A stretch of 15,892 nucleotides of DNA from an uncultured Lachnospiraceae bacterium (GTDB lineage: Bacteria > Bacillota > Clostridia > Lachnospirales > Lachnospiraceae), in NCBI GenBank assembly GCA_902767235.1, contig CACXGR010000300.1, positions 1 through 15,892 of the forward strand, given 5' to 3'. The translations under genes and the position numbers were made by a program. Under the pieces are notes generated by a model that saw only the letters and a list, made by a program, of their open reading frames with translations, was not told the origin of the DNA and did not search any database. Shown here in pieces: positions 1 to 7,280 of this stretch (the stretch's first letter is position 1; each line of letters starts with the position of its first letter).

Positions 1-42
1 GAGACACAGGCAGAGCCGGCGGCAGAGACGCAGGCGGAGTGA
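1..42 (+). CDS. C-terminal tail of an unidentified protein (5' part outside window)
   Basis: Frame 1 is open from the first base and ends at a TGA at 40-42. The 13 visible residues (ETQAEPAAETQAE) are a Glu/Ala/Thr/Gln/Pro-rich tail with an ETQAE repeat, so they reveal composition only and no function. The stop lies 15 bases before the next start codon, which suggests that it shares a transcript with the following lipoprotein gene. It could be a partner component of that lipoprotein, but nothing in the window tests this. Confidence 0.5.
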   Translation, partial: ETQAEPAAETQAE

Positions 43-57
43 GATTGAGGGCCAGCC

Positions 58-1668
58 ATGAAGAAAACGATTGCATATCTTTTGACGGGTTTCCTGCTGA
101 CCGGCCTCCTGGCAGGCTGCGGTGCAGAAGAAGGACCCAAAACAGCAGATCAGGAAACGACGGCAGCCGGTGAAACGGCTGATCCGGCAGAGAATCCTGC
201 GGATTCGGGGAACACCGGTGCAGTTTCTGCGCCGGAAGCCGAGAAAAAAGTGTTCCATATATATAGTATGGGTGAAGACTTTAAGAGCAGGGTGCAGGAC
301 TACTATCCGGACTATGAGGCGACAGGCGACAACACCGGAATGATCGGTGATACGGAAGTGAGATGGCACATCTACACGGACGAGGCGGAGTACAGGGAGA
401 CACTGGATGAAAGGCTTGCGAGGCAGCTGGCGGCGTCCGGCAGAAGCGAAGCGGCGCCCGGAGACAGCAGCGCAATTGCAGATACGTCTTCAGAGGGAGC
501 GTCCGCTGAGACGGCTGAAGAGGGCGCAAGCTATGAGAGCAGCGAACCGGAAGAGCCGATCTCGCCGGATGACAGGATCGATCTCTATGTGGTGGAAGAA
601 AACTACCTCAGAGACTACGTGGAAAAAGGATATTCCCTGGATGTCATGGCCGATGTTGGGCTGACGACCCAGGAACTGGCGGACCAGTTCCCCTACACAC
701 AGCAGATGGCTCTGGATAAGGAGGGCAGGCTCAAGGCAGTCACCTGGCAGGCCACGCCCGGCGTCTTTGCATACCGCAGGTCTATTGCCAAAGAAGTGCT
801 GGGAACCGACGACCCCGAAAAGGTCCAGGAGGCGGTCAGTGACTGGGATGCTTTTGCGGAGACGGCGGAACGGGCTGCGGAAGAGGGCTTTTATATGCTC
901 TCCAGTTATGACGACGCCTACCAGGTCTATGCGGATAATGTCTCGGGGCCCTGGGTGGAGGACGGCTATCTGAATATCGACCCGCATCTAGAAGAATGGG
1001 CAGTTCAGACACGTGAGCTTGCAGATAACGGATATATACACGGAACAGAGCAGTGGAGCGACGAGTGGAGAGCGGATCACACCGGAGACGGTGAGGTGTT
1101 CGGATTCTTCTATTCGAGCTGGGGGATCCAATATACGCTGCAGAGCAAGGCGGAAGGAAACACGGACCGGGATGAAGAGGACGGCGAAGAGTCGGATGTC
1201 ACCAGCGCGTCCGGCGACTACGCAGTCTGCAAAGGCCCCGAGCCCAGCCATTTCGGCGGACAGTGGATCGTCGCGGCTCCGGGCAGCACGGACAACAAAC
1301 TGGTCCGCTCGATCATGCAGACCATGACCTGCGACCCCGCCGTCATGAAGAAGATCACTTCTGATATCCATGAATTTACCAATACGGTGAGCGGCATGAA
1401 GGAACTGGCTGAGAGCGACTACAAAGCGGAGGTTCTCGGCGGACAGAACCCGCTGCCGGTCTTCGTGGAAGTGGCGCAGGAACTCAATCAGAGGTATGTC
1501 ACTTCTTATGATGATGATCTTGACACCGGTTTTCAGGTCACCATGCAGGACTATTTCCTGGGCAGGACCTCCCAGACCGATGCGCTCGAACTGTTCAGAA
1601 AAGTGGCGCTGAGCAAATACGAAGAGCTGAAGGACAGAGGAGAAGAAGAGATAGAGGAAGAGGAATAG
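58..1668 (+). CDS. Extracellular solute-binding lipoprotein, sugar ABC type (family 1-like)
   Basis: A 536-residue lipoprotein. Residues 1-21 form a signal peptide with a lipobox (LAGC) that makes Cys21 the lipidation site, so it should be anchored on the outer face of the membrane. The body has the texture of sugar-binding proteins: a DLYVVEENYLRDYVE segment, a QFPYTQQMALDKEGRLKAV segment and a YRRSIAKEVLG segment, as in the hinge-proximal lobe of family 1 binding proteins. Two parts are odd. Residues about 125-175 are a Ser/Glu/Ala-rich low-complexity stretch, and a second acidic insertion (DRDEEDGEESD) lies near residue 370. The C-terminus is almost all acidic. No permease or ATPase gene follows, since the gene ends at a terminator and meets a convergent gene. 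It may be an orphan binding protein or pair with genes upstream of the window. The ligand is unknown. The start has only a modest GAGGG site at 47-51. Confidence 0.75.
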   Translation: MKKTIAYLLTGFLLTGLLAGCGAEEGPKTADQETTAAGETADPAENPADSGNTGAVSAPEAEKKVFHIYSMGEDFKSRVQDYYPDYEATGDNTGMIGDTEVRWHIYTDEAEYRETLDERLARQLAASGRSEAAPGDSSAIADTSSEGASAETAEEGASYESSEPEEPISPDDRIDLYVVEENYLRDYVEKGYSLDVMADVGLTTQELADQFPYTQQMALDKEGRLKAVTWQATPGVFAYRRSIAKEVLGTDDPEKVQEAVSDWDAFAETAERAAEEGFYMLSSYDDAYQVYADNVSGPWVEDGYLNIDPHLEEWAVQTRELADNGYIHGTEQWSDEWRADHTGDGEVFGFFYSSWGIQYTLQSKAEGNTDRDEEDGEESDVTSASGDYAVCKGPEPSHFGGQWIVAAPGSTDNKLVRSIMQTMTCDPAVMKKITSDIHEFTNTVSGMKELAESDYKAEVLGGQNPLPVFVEVAQELNQRYVTSYDDDLDTGFQVTMQDYFLGRTSQTDALELFRKVALSKYEELKDRGEEEIEEEE

Positions 1669-1692
1669 GACGTCAAAAGAGAAATACGTTGA

Positions 1693-1728
1693 AATGCCGG
1701 GCACTTGAAGAAGGTGCCCGGCATTTTG
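1693..1728 (+). terminator. Intrinsic terminator between convergent genes
   Basis: A perfect 12-bp stem (AATGCCGGGCAC at 1693-1704 with its complement at 1714-1725) closes a 9-nt loop and is followed by a short T tract. It lies 24 bases after the stop of the lipoprotein gene and 40 bases before the stop of the minus-strand lipid kinase gene. The stem is symmetric and could also slow minus-strand transcription, though the minus-side T tract is weaker. Confidence 0.85.
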
Positions 1729-1764
1729 CACGGTCAGGTGAAAGGTATGCGCTGGCCCGCTCCG

Positions 1765-2772
1765 TCACACGAGCAGCTGCAGCTTGTGAGGAAACAGATC
1801 CACGGTGATACAGCTGGATTTGCAGAGCACTTCGCCGTCTGTGTGCACCCACAGAGGCGTGCTGCTCCGGATCGTAAAGCTCTTTCCCTGATCAGAGAAG
1901 AGCCCGTCGAATTTCAAGTGGTTTCCATCGTAAGCGGTCGGAAAGATCCGGAAGAAATTCATGCGGTTGAGGTTTCCGGCGCCGCACATGTTCAGAAGGC
2001 CGTCACTGTTTACGGCATCGGGACAGAATTTGAACCCGCCGCCTTCGTAGCAGGTGTTCATGATAACGGCAAAAAGGGTGCGGGGATACTTCCTGCTCAC
2101 GCCGTCACAGGTGATCTTCATGTTCACCATGGGACTCGCCAGGATCATGTGGATCGCCTCGCTTATATAGATCAGTTTGCCCATCCTGATGTAGTTGAGC
2201 AGCGTCTTGAGCGCCGAACTGTCCGCCTGTTGACAGACCGCCGCGTCGAAGCCTATGCCGGCGCTGATATTAAAGAGCCTCACGGAAGAGGGATCCGGGG
2301 AGACGCTGCCATCCGGCAGGCGGTCCCTGCAGCAGGACGGCGCCAGAGGCCTGTGGGTAAAGGGGTCCAGAAGAGACGACTGGTTGTGGTAGGTCACTCT
2401 TCCTATATCGCAGGTGCGGACGACCCGGCCGCGAAGAATGGAGTCGACCAGTTCATCCCGGCGTCTGCTGATCCCGATGCCTTTGACGAGGTCGTTACCC
2501 GAGCCGGTCTGGATGAATCCGACTCTTGTGTGTTCAAAGTCCCGGATTCCGTTGACCACCGCGTTCATTGTGCCGTCACCGCCCAGGATGACCAGATCGC
2601 AGTCCTCCCCTTTGGATGTCAGTTCGGCGCAGATCTTTTCGATCGTGTTGGATCTTGAAGAAAAATGAACCTTATAGGGAACGCCGCACTGACGGAAACG
2701 CTTTTCTATTTTATCCCATTTACTTTTGCCGCGGCCTGAGCTGCTGGAGGGGTTTACGATAATATGAAACAT
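1765..2772 (-). CDS. Diacylglycerol kinase catalytic-domain lipid kinase (DagK/YegS family)
   Basis: A 335-residue cytosolic lipid kinase, expected to use ATP to phosphorylate diacylglycerol or a related lipid. Family marks are visible in order: NPSSSSGRGK near residues 7-16 (nucleotide-binding start), GGDGTMN at 64-70, TGSGNDL at 89-95, the P-D-A...DGLL element at 251-260, and HTDGE at 310-314. I chose the ATG at 2772 rather than an in-frame ATG 25 codons further up, because GGAGGT lies five bases before it and the family consensus begins right after it. Residues about 128-165 are an extra loop, rich in Pro, Ser and Cys (PSCCRD), inserted where most relatives go straight from the GRV strand to the NISAGIGFDA strand. 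The gene is convergent with the lipoprotein gene and divergent from folT. The exact lipid substrate cannot be read from sequence. Confidence 0.88.
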   Translation of the reverse strand: MFHIIVNPSSSSGRGKSKWDKIEKRFRQCGVPYKVHFSSRSNTIEKICAELTSKGEDCDLVILGGDGTMNAVVNGIRDFEHTRVGFIQTGSGNDLVKGIGISRRRDELVDSILRGRVVRTCDIGRVTYHNQSSLLDPFTHRPLAPSCCRDRLPDGSVSPDPSSVRLFNISAGIGFDAAVCQQADSSALKTLLNYIRMGKLIYISEAIHMILASPMVNMKITCDGVSRKYPRTLFAVIMNTCYEGGGFKFCPDAVNSDGLLNMCGAGNLNRMNFFRIFPTAYDGNHLKFDGLFSDQGKSFTIRSSTPLWVHTDGEVLCKSSCITVDLFPHKLQLLV

Positions 2773-2875
2773 TTCTACCTCCGGGTGGATACCTGAGAAT
2801 GATTGATACTCCAAATATATTATCATATTCGTCAATAACTTTGGCATTTTTTACAGAACGTTTTCAAGATGTATG

Positions 2876-2884
2876 TGTTATGAT
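2876..2884 (+). promoter_or_regulatory. Candidate extended -10 for the folT transcript
   Basis: TGTTATGAT (TGN followed by TATGAT) would start RNA at about 2891, just before the riboswitch. No good -35 hexamer lies at the right distance, so the call rests on the extended -10 and the position only. Confidence 0.4.
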
Positions 2885-2893
2885 GATGGTGTA

Positions 2894-3002
2894 GGCAGAG
2901 TAGGATCGTGCGCGTGAAGTGCCGGATGAACAGGGAGTTGTCACCCGGACGAAAAGCAGGGGATATCCCGTGCTTGCGGTGTATGTTCCGCATCCCGCTG
3001 CT
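2894..3002 (+). promoter_or_regulatory. THF (tetrahydrofolate) riboswitch, class I
   Basis: The leader of folT carries the conserved core of the THF riboswitch: AGAGTAGG at 2898-2905, GCGTGAAGTGCCGG at 2911-2924, ACCCGGACGAA at 2943-2953, then GCGGTG and CATCCCGCT near the 3' end. A closing helix pairs 2894-2898 with 2998-3002. A second helix pairs the GGATCGT segment at 2903-2909 with ATGTTCC at 2983-2989, with one mismatch. CCGG at 2922-2925 pairs with CCGG at 2945-2948. The loop GGGA near 2933-2936 can form the family pseudoknot with TCCC at 2993-2996. Known members bind reduced folates and repress folate transport or synthesis genes in Clostridia and Lactobacillales. The gene downstream is a folate transporter component, which fits. 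Confidence 0.88.
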
Positions 3003-3019
3003 GCATAATATGGGATCAT

Positions 3020-3062
3020 ATCTCCTTATGTAGCATGGATCGCTTCAGCTGTGTAAGGAGGT
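3020..3062 (+). promoter_or_regulatory. Hairpin sequestering the folT ribosome binding site
   Basis: Bases 3020-3034 pair with 3048-3062 over 15 positions: nine base pairs at the foot including the exact CTCCTTA/TAAGGAG match, three G-U pairs, then three more pairs, with a 13-nt loop. The 3' arm is the AAGGAGG ribosome binding site (3055-3061) of folT, so the stem would block translation. No U tract follows, so this is a translational rather than a termination platform for the riboswitch just upstream. Confidence 0.75.
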
Positions 3063-3069
3063 TTTTATT

Positions 3070-3642
3070 ATGGCTGAGAATGAGAGATTCATGTCAGGTT
3101 CCATGTGGCTTCAGTCACTGGGAGAATTCAAGAAGCTGAATGTCATCGCTTTCTGTGGAATGATGTGTGCGGCTGCCATTGTGCTCAACATGGTGGCGTC
3201 CATTACCATCGGACCCTATATCCGCATCGGGTTTTCCGGACTGCCCAATCAGGCTGTCGCCTATCTCTTCGGTCCCGCCGTGGGCGGGATCTTCGGCGCC
3301 GCACTGGATGTGATCAAGTACCTGATCAAACCGGAAGGGGCATTCTTTCCGGGTTTTACGGTGAGCGCCGCGCTCGGAGGGATCATTTACGGCGCCGTGC
3401 TCTATAAAAGAAAGATCACGCCGGTCAGAGTTTTTACAGCGCAGCTGATCGTCAAGGTATTTGTCAACATCCTGCTCAATACGCTCTGGCTCAATATGCT
3501 GTACGGGAAGGCGTTTACGGCGCTTCTTCCAGCCAGGATCGCATCCAACGCCGCGATGCTTCCCGTCGATACGCTCATGATGTATGTGATGCTGCAGGCG
3601 GTAGACCGCACAGTGCGGAGATATTTTGAAAAAACGAGGTGA
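3070..3642 (+). CDS. folT: Folate ECF transporter S component FolT
   Basis: A 190-residue membrane protein of the energy-coupling-factor S-component class, which captures folate outside the cell and docks with a shared EcfA/A'/T module. After a cytosolic N-terminus of about 20 residues it has five to six hydrophobic segments. The stretch IRIGFSGLPNQAVAYLFGP, about residues 52-70, followed by the GGIFGAALDVIKYLIKP segment, is typical of folate S components, as is the TLWLNMLYGKAF region near residue 140. No Ecf ATPase or T gene is present, as expected for group II systems that share one module. The THF riboswitch and the sequestering hairpin upstream support folate as substrate. The AAGGAGG site at 3055-3061 fixes the start. 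Confidence 0.92.
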   Translation: MAENERFMSGSMWLQSLGEFKKLNVIAFCGMMCAAAIVLNMVASITIGPYIRIGFSGLPNQAVAYLFGPAVGGIFGAALDVIKYLIKPEGAFFPGFTVSAALGGIIYGAVLYKRKITPVRVFTAQLIVKVFVNILLNTLWLNMLYGKAFTALLPARIASNAAMLPVDTLMMYVMLQAVDRTVRRYFEKTR

Positions 3643-3654
3643 ATGCGCTATAAT
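3626..3654 (+). promoter_or_regulatory. Promoter for the 64-residue protein, inside the 3' end of folT
   Basis: TTGAAA (3626-3631), a 17-bp spacer and a perfect TATAAT (3649-3654) predict a start near 3661. The -35 and part of the spacer lie within the last codons of folT. It would give the small gene a transcript free of the riboswitch. Confidence 0.75.
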
Positions 3655-3686
3655 AGTGCTCATCACAATAGACGGAGGGTACAGCG

Positions 3687-3881
3687 ATGTTTGGTGAACA
3701 GGACAAAGAAAAAGGCGCAATGGAGAAGCTCAACGAGATCGCCATGGAAATGCAGGAAATGGAAGAGAGCATGGCGTTCATGGATGAGTACGCACAGAAG
3801 TTCTATAAGCTCGCGCGGGAGGATGAGAAGTCGTTTCGCCGCGCAATGAGCAGGGAAATCTCCAAAGAGAATAAGGAATAA
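3687..3881 (+). CDS. Small acidic/charged helical protein of unknown function
   Basis: A 64-residue protein that I do not recognise. It is highly charged and methionine-rich, with long stretches that favour helix (EKLNEIAMEMQEMEESMAFM, then DEYAQKFYKLAREDEKSF). It has no cysteine, no signal peptide and no membrane segment, so a cytosolic helical hairpin or short coiled coil is likely. Reality is supported by a strong GGAGGG site at 3674-3679 seven bases before the ATG, a consensus-like promoter at 3626-3654, and a dedicated terminator 20 bases after the stop. It therefore forms its own single-gene unit next to folT. A link to folate is not shown. Confidence 0.75.
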   Translation: MFGEQDKEKGAMEKLNEIAMEMQEMEESMAFMDEYAQKFYKLAREDEKSFRRAMSREISKENKE

Positions 3882-3900
3882 GAACAGCTAATGTAAAGAC

Positions 3901-3944
3901 AGAGCTGCGAGGGGAGAACGGATCTCCTTTCGCAGCTCTTTTTT
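3901..3944 (+). terminator. Intrinsic terminator after the small gene
   Basis: A perfect 10-bp stem (AGAGCTGCGA at 3901-3910 with TCGCAGCTCT at 3930-3939), with a further GGAG/CTCC helix inside, runs into six T residues at 3939-3944. This is a textbook strong terminator. Confidence 0.93.
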
Positions 3945-3984
3945 GCGTGCATTCACAGACGCTTATGCGGCCCGCCAAAATATA

Positions 3985-3991
3985 GCAAAAT
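3985..3991 (+). promoter_or_regulatory. GCAAAAT motif, copy 1
   Basis: GCAAAAT about 100 bases upstream of the -10 box of the alpha-galactosidase gene. The same heptamer occurs in both other regulatory regions of the sugar locus, so it is a candidate regulator half-site. Confidence 0.3.
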
Positions 3992-4029
3992 GCGATTCAA
4001 TAGCACGTATTTGCCGATCTTGTGCGAAT

Positions 4030-4087
4030 AATGATATAAAAGCAAACTGTAAAGCTATAGATGGGGCGACACGAAGAAAACTATAAT
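4030..4087 (+). promoter_or_regulatory. Alpha-galactosidase promoter with probable activator site (module A)
   Basis: A perfect TATAAT at 4082-4087 has no recognisable -35 box 17 bp upstream, as is usual for activator-dependent promoters. Just above lie AATGATATAAA (4030-4040), GCAA (4042-4045) and TAAAGCTAT (4050-4058). The same three blocks recur upstream of the plus-strand AraC gene, at the same 52-bp distance from first block to -10. The start would be near 4094, leaving a leader of about 109 nt that contains the palindrome CTGCCGGCAG at 4171-4180 shortly before the ribosome binding site. Confidence 0.6.
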
Positions 4088-4202
4088 GAGGGCATATTTG
4101 AATGATGGTGGGTATCTATACAGCTCCGGAAGCATCAACCGCCTTTCGGACTGTATCAAGCAGAAGGGCTCTGCCGGCAGGGAGAGCGAAAGGAGATTCA
4201 AT

Positions 4203-6380
4203 ATGGCGATCGCAGTGAGCGAAAACGGACGGATCTTTACCATACATACAGCCAGCACGACCTATCAGATGATGGCTGACAAATACGGAGTACTTCTTCA
4301 TTTGTATTACGGCCGGCGGTCGGAAGGAACTATGGATTACCTTTTGACCTATCATGACCGCGGCTATTGCGCCAACATTTACGATGCGGGAGAAGACAGG
4401 ACATATTCTCTGGACTTTTTGCCCCAGGAGTTTCCGGTCAGCGGGACGGGAGACACAAGGAGCACTGCGCTGAACCTGGAGTACGGCAGCGGTATCTGCG
4501 GATGCGATCTCCGCTTTGAGAGCTATGCGGTCAAGGACGGAAAGTACGGACTGAAGGGGCTTCCCGCTGTATATGCCTCTGAGGACGAGGCGCAGACGCT
4601 GGAGATCACACTGGCGGACACAGCCGGAATGATCAGGGCCAAACTGCTCTACGGCGTTCTGCCCGGTCTCGATATCATCACCAGAAGCGTGATCATCACG
4701 AACACATCCCGGGAAGAAGTGCGCGTCACAAAGATCATGAGTGCATCTCTGGACCAGGTATACGGCGACTATGACCTGATCACATTCTACGGACGCCATT
4801 GCATGGAGAGAAATTTCCAGAGAAATGCGGTGGCACATATGGAGCAGTGGATCGGGAGCAGAAGAGGCGCTTCATCCCATCAGTTCAATCCGATGATGAT
4901 CCTGGCGGAGCGTGGCACAGACGAGACGGCCGGCGGCTGCTATGCCATGCAGTTTGTCTACAGCGGCGGTTTCAGCGGCTGCGCCGGTATGGATCCGTTC
5001 GGACAGACGAGAATGCAGCTGGGACTCATGCAGGAAAAATTCAACTATCCGATCGCACCCGGAGAGTCCTTTACCGCGCCGGAAGTGATCATGAGCTATT
5101 CCGGCAGCGGCCTTGAAAAGCTCTCCGATAATCTGCACAGATGCATACGCAGACACGTCCGCCGCGGAAAGTGGCGCGACAAGATCTGTCCCGTGCTGCT
5201 CAACAGCTGGGAGGCTTACTACATGGACTTCGACGGGGCCGACATCCTCGCACTGGCAGAGCAGGCTGCACTGCTGGGTATGGATATGCTGGTCCTGGAT
5301 GACGGCTGGTTCGGAAAGAGAAATGACGACTCCTCAGGGCTGGGCGACTGGTATGTCAATGAGGAGAAGCTGGGCGGCAAGATGAAGGAACTCATCTATT
5401 GGGTCCACAGAAAGGGACTCAAGTTCGGCCTGTGGGTGGAGCCGGAGATGGTCAATGAGGACAGTGATCTCTACCGCGCGCACTCGGACTGGGCGATGGT
5501 CATTCCGGGCCGCAAGCCGGTTCGCGGAAGAAGCCAGCTGGTACTGGATTTCTCCAGAAAAGAAGTTGTGGATTCGATCTTTGAGAGCATCTGTAAAGTG
5601 CTGGATATGGGGCCGGTAGACTATCTGAAGTGGGATTACAACCGCAGCATCTCCGATGTGTATTCGTACGCGGCGCAGAACCAGGGAAGCGTGCTGTACG
5701 ACTACATTCTCGGGCTCTACGATTTTCTTGAGCGGCTGACACAGAGATATCCCGATATGCTGATCGAGGGATGCAGCGGCGGCGGCGGCCGCTTTGACGC
5801 GGGCATGCTCTATTACACGCCGCAGATCTGGTGCAGTGACAATACCGATCCCATTGACCGCCTGCGGATCCAGTACGGCACGTCCTTCGGGTATCCTGCC
5901 TGCACAATGGGCGCCCATGTGTCGGTGAGTCCCAACGAACAGGACGGGAGAGTGACGCCCCTGAGCACAAGAGGAATCACTGCTATGTCCGGTACCTTCG
6001 GCTATGAGCTCAACCCCGAGAAGCTGTCCGCGGAAGAAAAAGAGGAGATCCGCCGTCAGATCGCAAGAAGAAATGAGCTGGCCGAGCTGATCGCGAACGG
6101 CACTTACTACAGACTGAGCGATCCATTTAAAGGCGAGACGGCCGCATGGGCTTTCGTCTCCGAGGATCGGAGTGAGGCGCTCTTAAACGCCGTCAATCTG
6201 GAAATCCACGGCAACAGGCCGGTCACATATATCCGTCTGAGAGGACTTGAGCCCGGCGCGTTTTATGAGGATGAAAACGGAAAGGTCTATCCCGCTGACG
6301 CGCTCATGCAGGCAGGGATCCCGATGCCGATGCCTTTTGGAGACTACGGCAGCACGCAGATACTTTTCAAAAAGAAATAA
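4203..6380 (+). CDS. aga: Alpha-galactosidase, glycoside hydrolase family 36
   Basis: A 725-residue cytosolic retaining enzyme that cleaves terminal alpha-1,6-galactose from melibiose, raffinose and stachyose. It has an N-terminal beta-sandwich (about residues 1-320), a catalytic barrel and a small C-terminal beta domain. Visible motifs are LLNSWEAYY near 332, LVLDDGW with Asp366-Asp367, GLWVEPEMV, YLKWDYNR with the nucleophile Asp478, CSGGGGRFD, and WCSDNTD with the acid/base Asp546. All key residues are intact and the length is normal for the family. I chose the ATG at 4203 because AGGAG lies at 4191-4195 and homologues begin at this point. An in-frame ATG at 4086 falls within the predicted -10 box. 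It shares a promoter module with the AraC gene at 7445 and sits in one locus with a sugar ABC transporter that probably imports its substrate. There is no signal peptide, so the sugar must enter intact. Confidence 0.96.
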   Translation: MAIAVSENGRIFTIHTASTTYQMMADKYGVLLHLYYGRRSEGTMDYLLTYHDRGYCANIYDAGEDRTYSLDFLPQEFPVSGTGDTRSTALNLEYGSGICGCDLRFESYAVKDGKYGLKGLPAVYASEDEAQTLEITLADTAGMIRAKLLYGVLPGLDIITRSVIITNTSREEVRVTKIMSASLDQVYGDYDLITFYGRHCMERNFQRNAVAHMEQWIGSRRGASSHQFNPMMILAERGTDETAGGCYAMQFVYSGGFSGCAGMDPFGQTRMQLGLMQEKFNYPIAPGESFTAPEVIMSYSGSGLEKLSDNLHRCIRRHVRRGKWRDKICPVLLNSWEAYYMDFDGADILALAEQAALLGMDMLVLDDGWFGKRNDDSSGLGDWYVNEEKLGGKMKELIYWVHRKGLKFGLWVEPEMVNEDSDLYRAHSDWAMVIPGRKPVRGRSQLVLDFSRKEVVDSIFESICKVLDMGPVDYLKWDYNRSISDVYSYAAQNQGSVLYDYILGLYDFLERLTQRYPDMLIEGCSGGGGRFDAGMLYYTPQIWCSDNTDPIDRLRIQYGTSFGYPACTMGAHVSVSPNEQDGRVTPLSTRGITAMSGTFGYELNPEKLSAEEKEEIRRQIARRNELAELIANGTYYRLSDPFKGETAAWAFVSEDRSEALLNAVNLEIHGNRPVTYIRLRGLEPGAFYEDENGKVYPADALMQAGIPMPMPFGDYGSTQILFKKK

Positions 6381-6401
6381 AAGTCTGCGTCAGTTGTTCC
6401 G

Positions 6402-7253
6402 TCATGTCTTCTTGTCGATGGCGTTCTCGCTCCTCCATTTTCGCGGCGAGACGCCATACACGTTCTTGAAAGCTCTGGAGAAGTGAAGCTGGTTGGGATA
6501 TCCGACGGCACAGCCGATCTCGTTGATGGAATAGCTGGTGAGCTTCAGCAGTTCCGCTGCCTTGATCATGCGGTAACTGATCAGAAATTCCTGAGGGGAT
6601 CTGCCGACTGATTCTTTGAATATTTTGCCAAAATAGCTCCGGTTGAGGCCGGAGCTTTCGGCGATGTTCTCGACGGTGATGTCGTTCATGTAATTGTGTT
6701 CGATGTAGGCGAGGGCTTCCTTGATGTAGAAGTCCTTCACTTTATCTGTGGAAGGGCGGTAATCCCTGACGGACCTTGTCAGGGCGTCGATAAAGATATA
6801 GAGGTGGCCGATCAGATGCAGCGGCGCCTCTTTTTTGTTGTGGACAATATACAGCATTTCGTCCCTCATGACCGCTTCGAATTCGCGGTGCACGGGATTG
6901 TAGACCGGCTGATTGACCGAGAGCCCGGTGATCTCCAGTGACTCCTTGGCCCTTAAGCCGTCGAATTCCAGCCAGCAGTACTCCCAGGGGATCCGCTCGT
7001 CGGCGACATATGTCGTGATCTGCCTGGGCGAGATCAGAAAACCCTGTCCGGCTTTGAGCGTCGCTGTATGATTCCGCCCGTTGCCGTCCTGCCACATAAA
7101 GGTGCCCTTGCCGCCGAGTATGTAGTGAAACAGATAGTGATTGCGGATCGCCGGACCAAAAGAGTGGGCAGGCGCGCAGTCCTCCCTTCCAAACTGATAC
7201 AGGCCAAGATCCACAAAATTCATGTTCGGAAAAATAGAAAAATCCTGTGCCAT
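6402..7253 (-). CDS. AraC-family transcriptional regulator (minus-strand copy)
   Basis: A 283-residue regulator. Residues about 1-160 form an AraC-type sugar-sensing cupin: the HYILGGKGTFMW strand, the LKAGQGFLISPRQITTY strand and PWEYCWLEFDGL. The C-terminus carries two helix-turn-helix units, about 192-215 (VENIAESSGLNRSYFGKIF) and 241-270, ending in the family signature with GYPNQLHFSRAFKNVYGVSP. It is organised like MsmR/RafR regulators of alpha-galactoside operons. The stop lies 21 bases from the convergent alpha-galactosidase stop, and no terminator is visible between them, so the two messages may overlap. A GGGAG site lies nine bases before the start. It is divergent from a second AraC gene. 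The likely ligand is an alpha-galactoside, by context only. Confidence 0.92.
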   Translation of the reverse strand: MAQDFSIFPNMNFVDLGLYQFGREDCAPAHSFGPAIRNHYLFHYILGGKGTFMWQDGNGRNHTATLKAGQGFLISPRQITTYVADERIPWEYCWLEFDGLRAKESLEITGLSVNQPVYNPVHREFEAVMRDEMLYIVHNKKEAPLHLIGHLYIFIDALTRSVRDYRPSTDKVKDFYIKEALAYIEHNYMNDITVENIAESSGLNRSYFGKIFKESVGRSPQEFLISYRMIKAAELLKLTSYSINEIGCAVGYPNQLHFSRAFKNVYGVSPRKWRSENAIDKKT

Positions 7254-7280
7254 TTATTGATTCTCCCACATGTTTATGCC

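Noticed and set aside
988..1731. A 247-codon open frame on the minus strand opposite the first lipoprotein
   Set aside because: Mirror frame of a well-supported coding sequence, no ribosome binding site, and it begins inside the terminator.
1705..2658. A 317-codon open frame on the plus strand across the lipid kinase gene
   Set aside because: It is antisense to a gene with all family motifs, starts in a terminator loop at a non-ATG codon, and its translation (His, Asp and Val rich) has no domain-like pattern.
2853..2866. ACAGAACGTTTTCA as a cre site near the folT promoter
   Set aside because: The first two defined bases of the consensus do not match, and catabolite control of a folate transporter is not expected.
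4086..4202. Upstream in-frame start adding 39 residues to the alpha-galactosidase
   Set aside because: The ATG overlaps the predicted -10 box, has no ribosome binding site, and the extra residues lie before the usual family start.
6381..6401. A terminator between the convergent alpha-galactosidase and AraC genes
   Set aside because: The 21-base gap has no stem and no T run on either strand.
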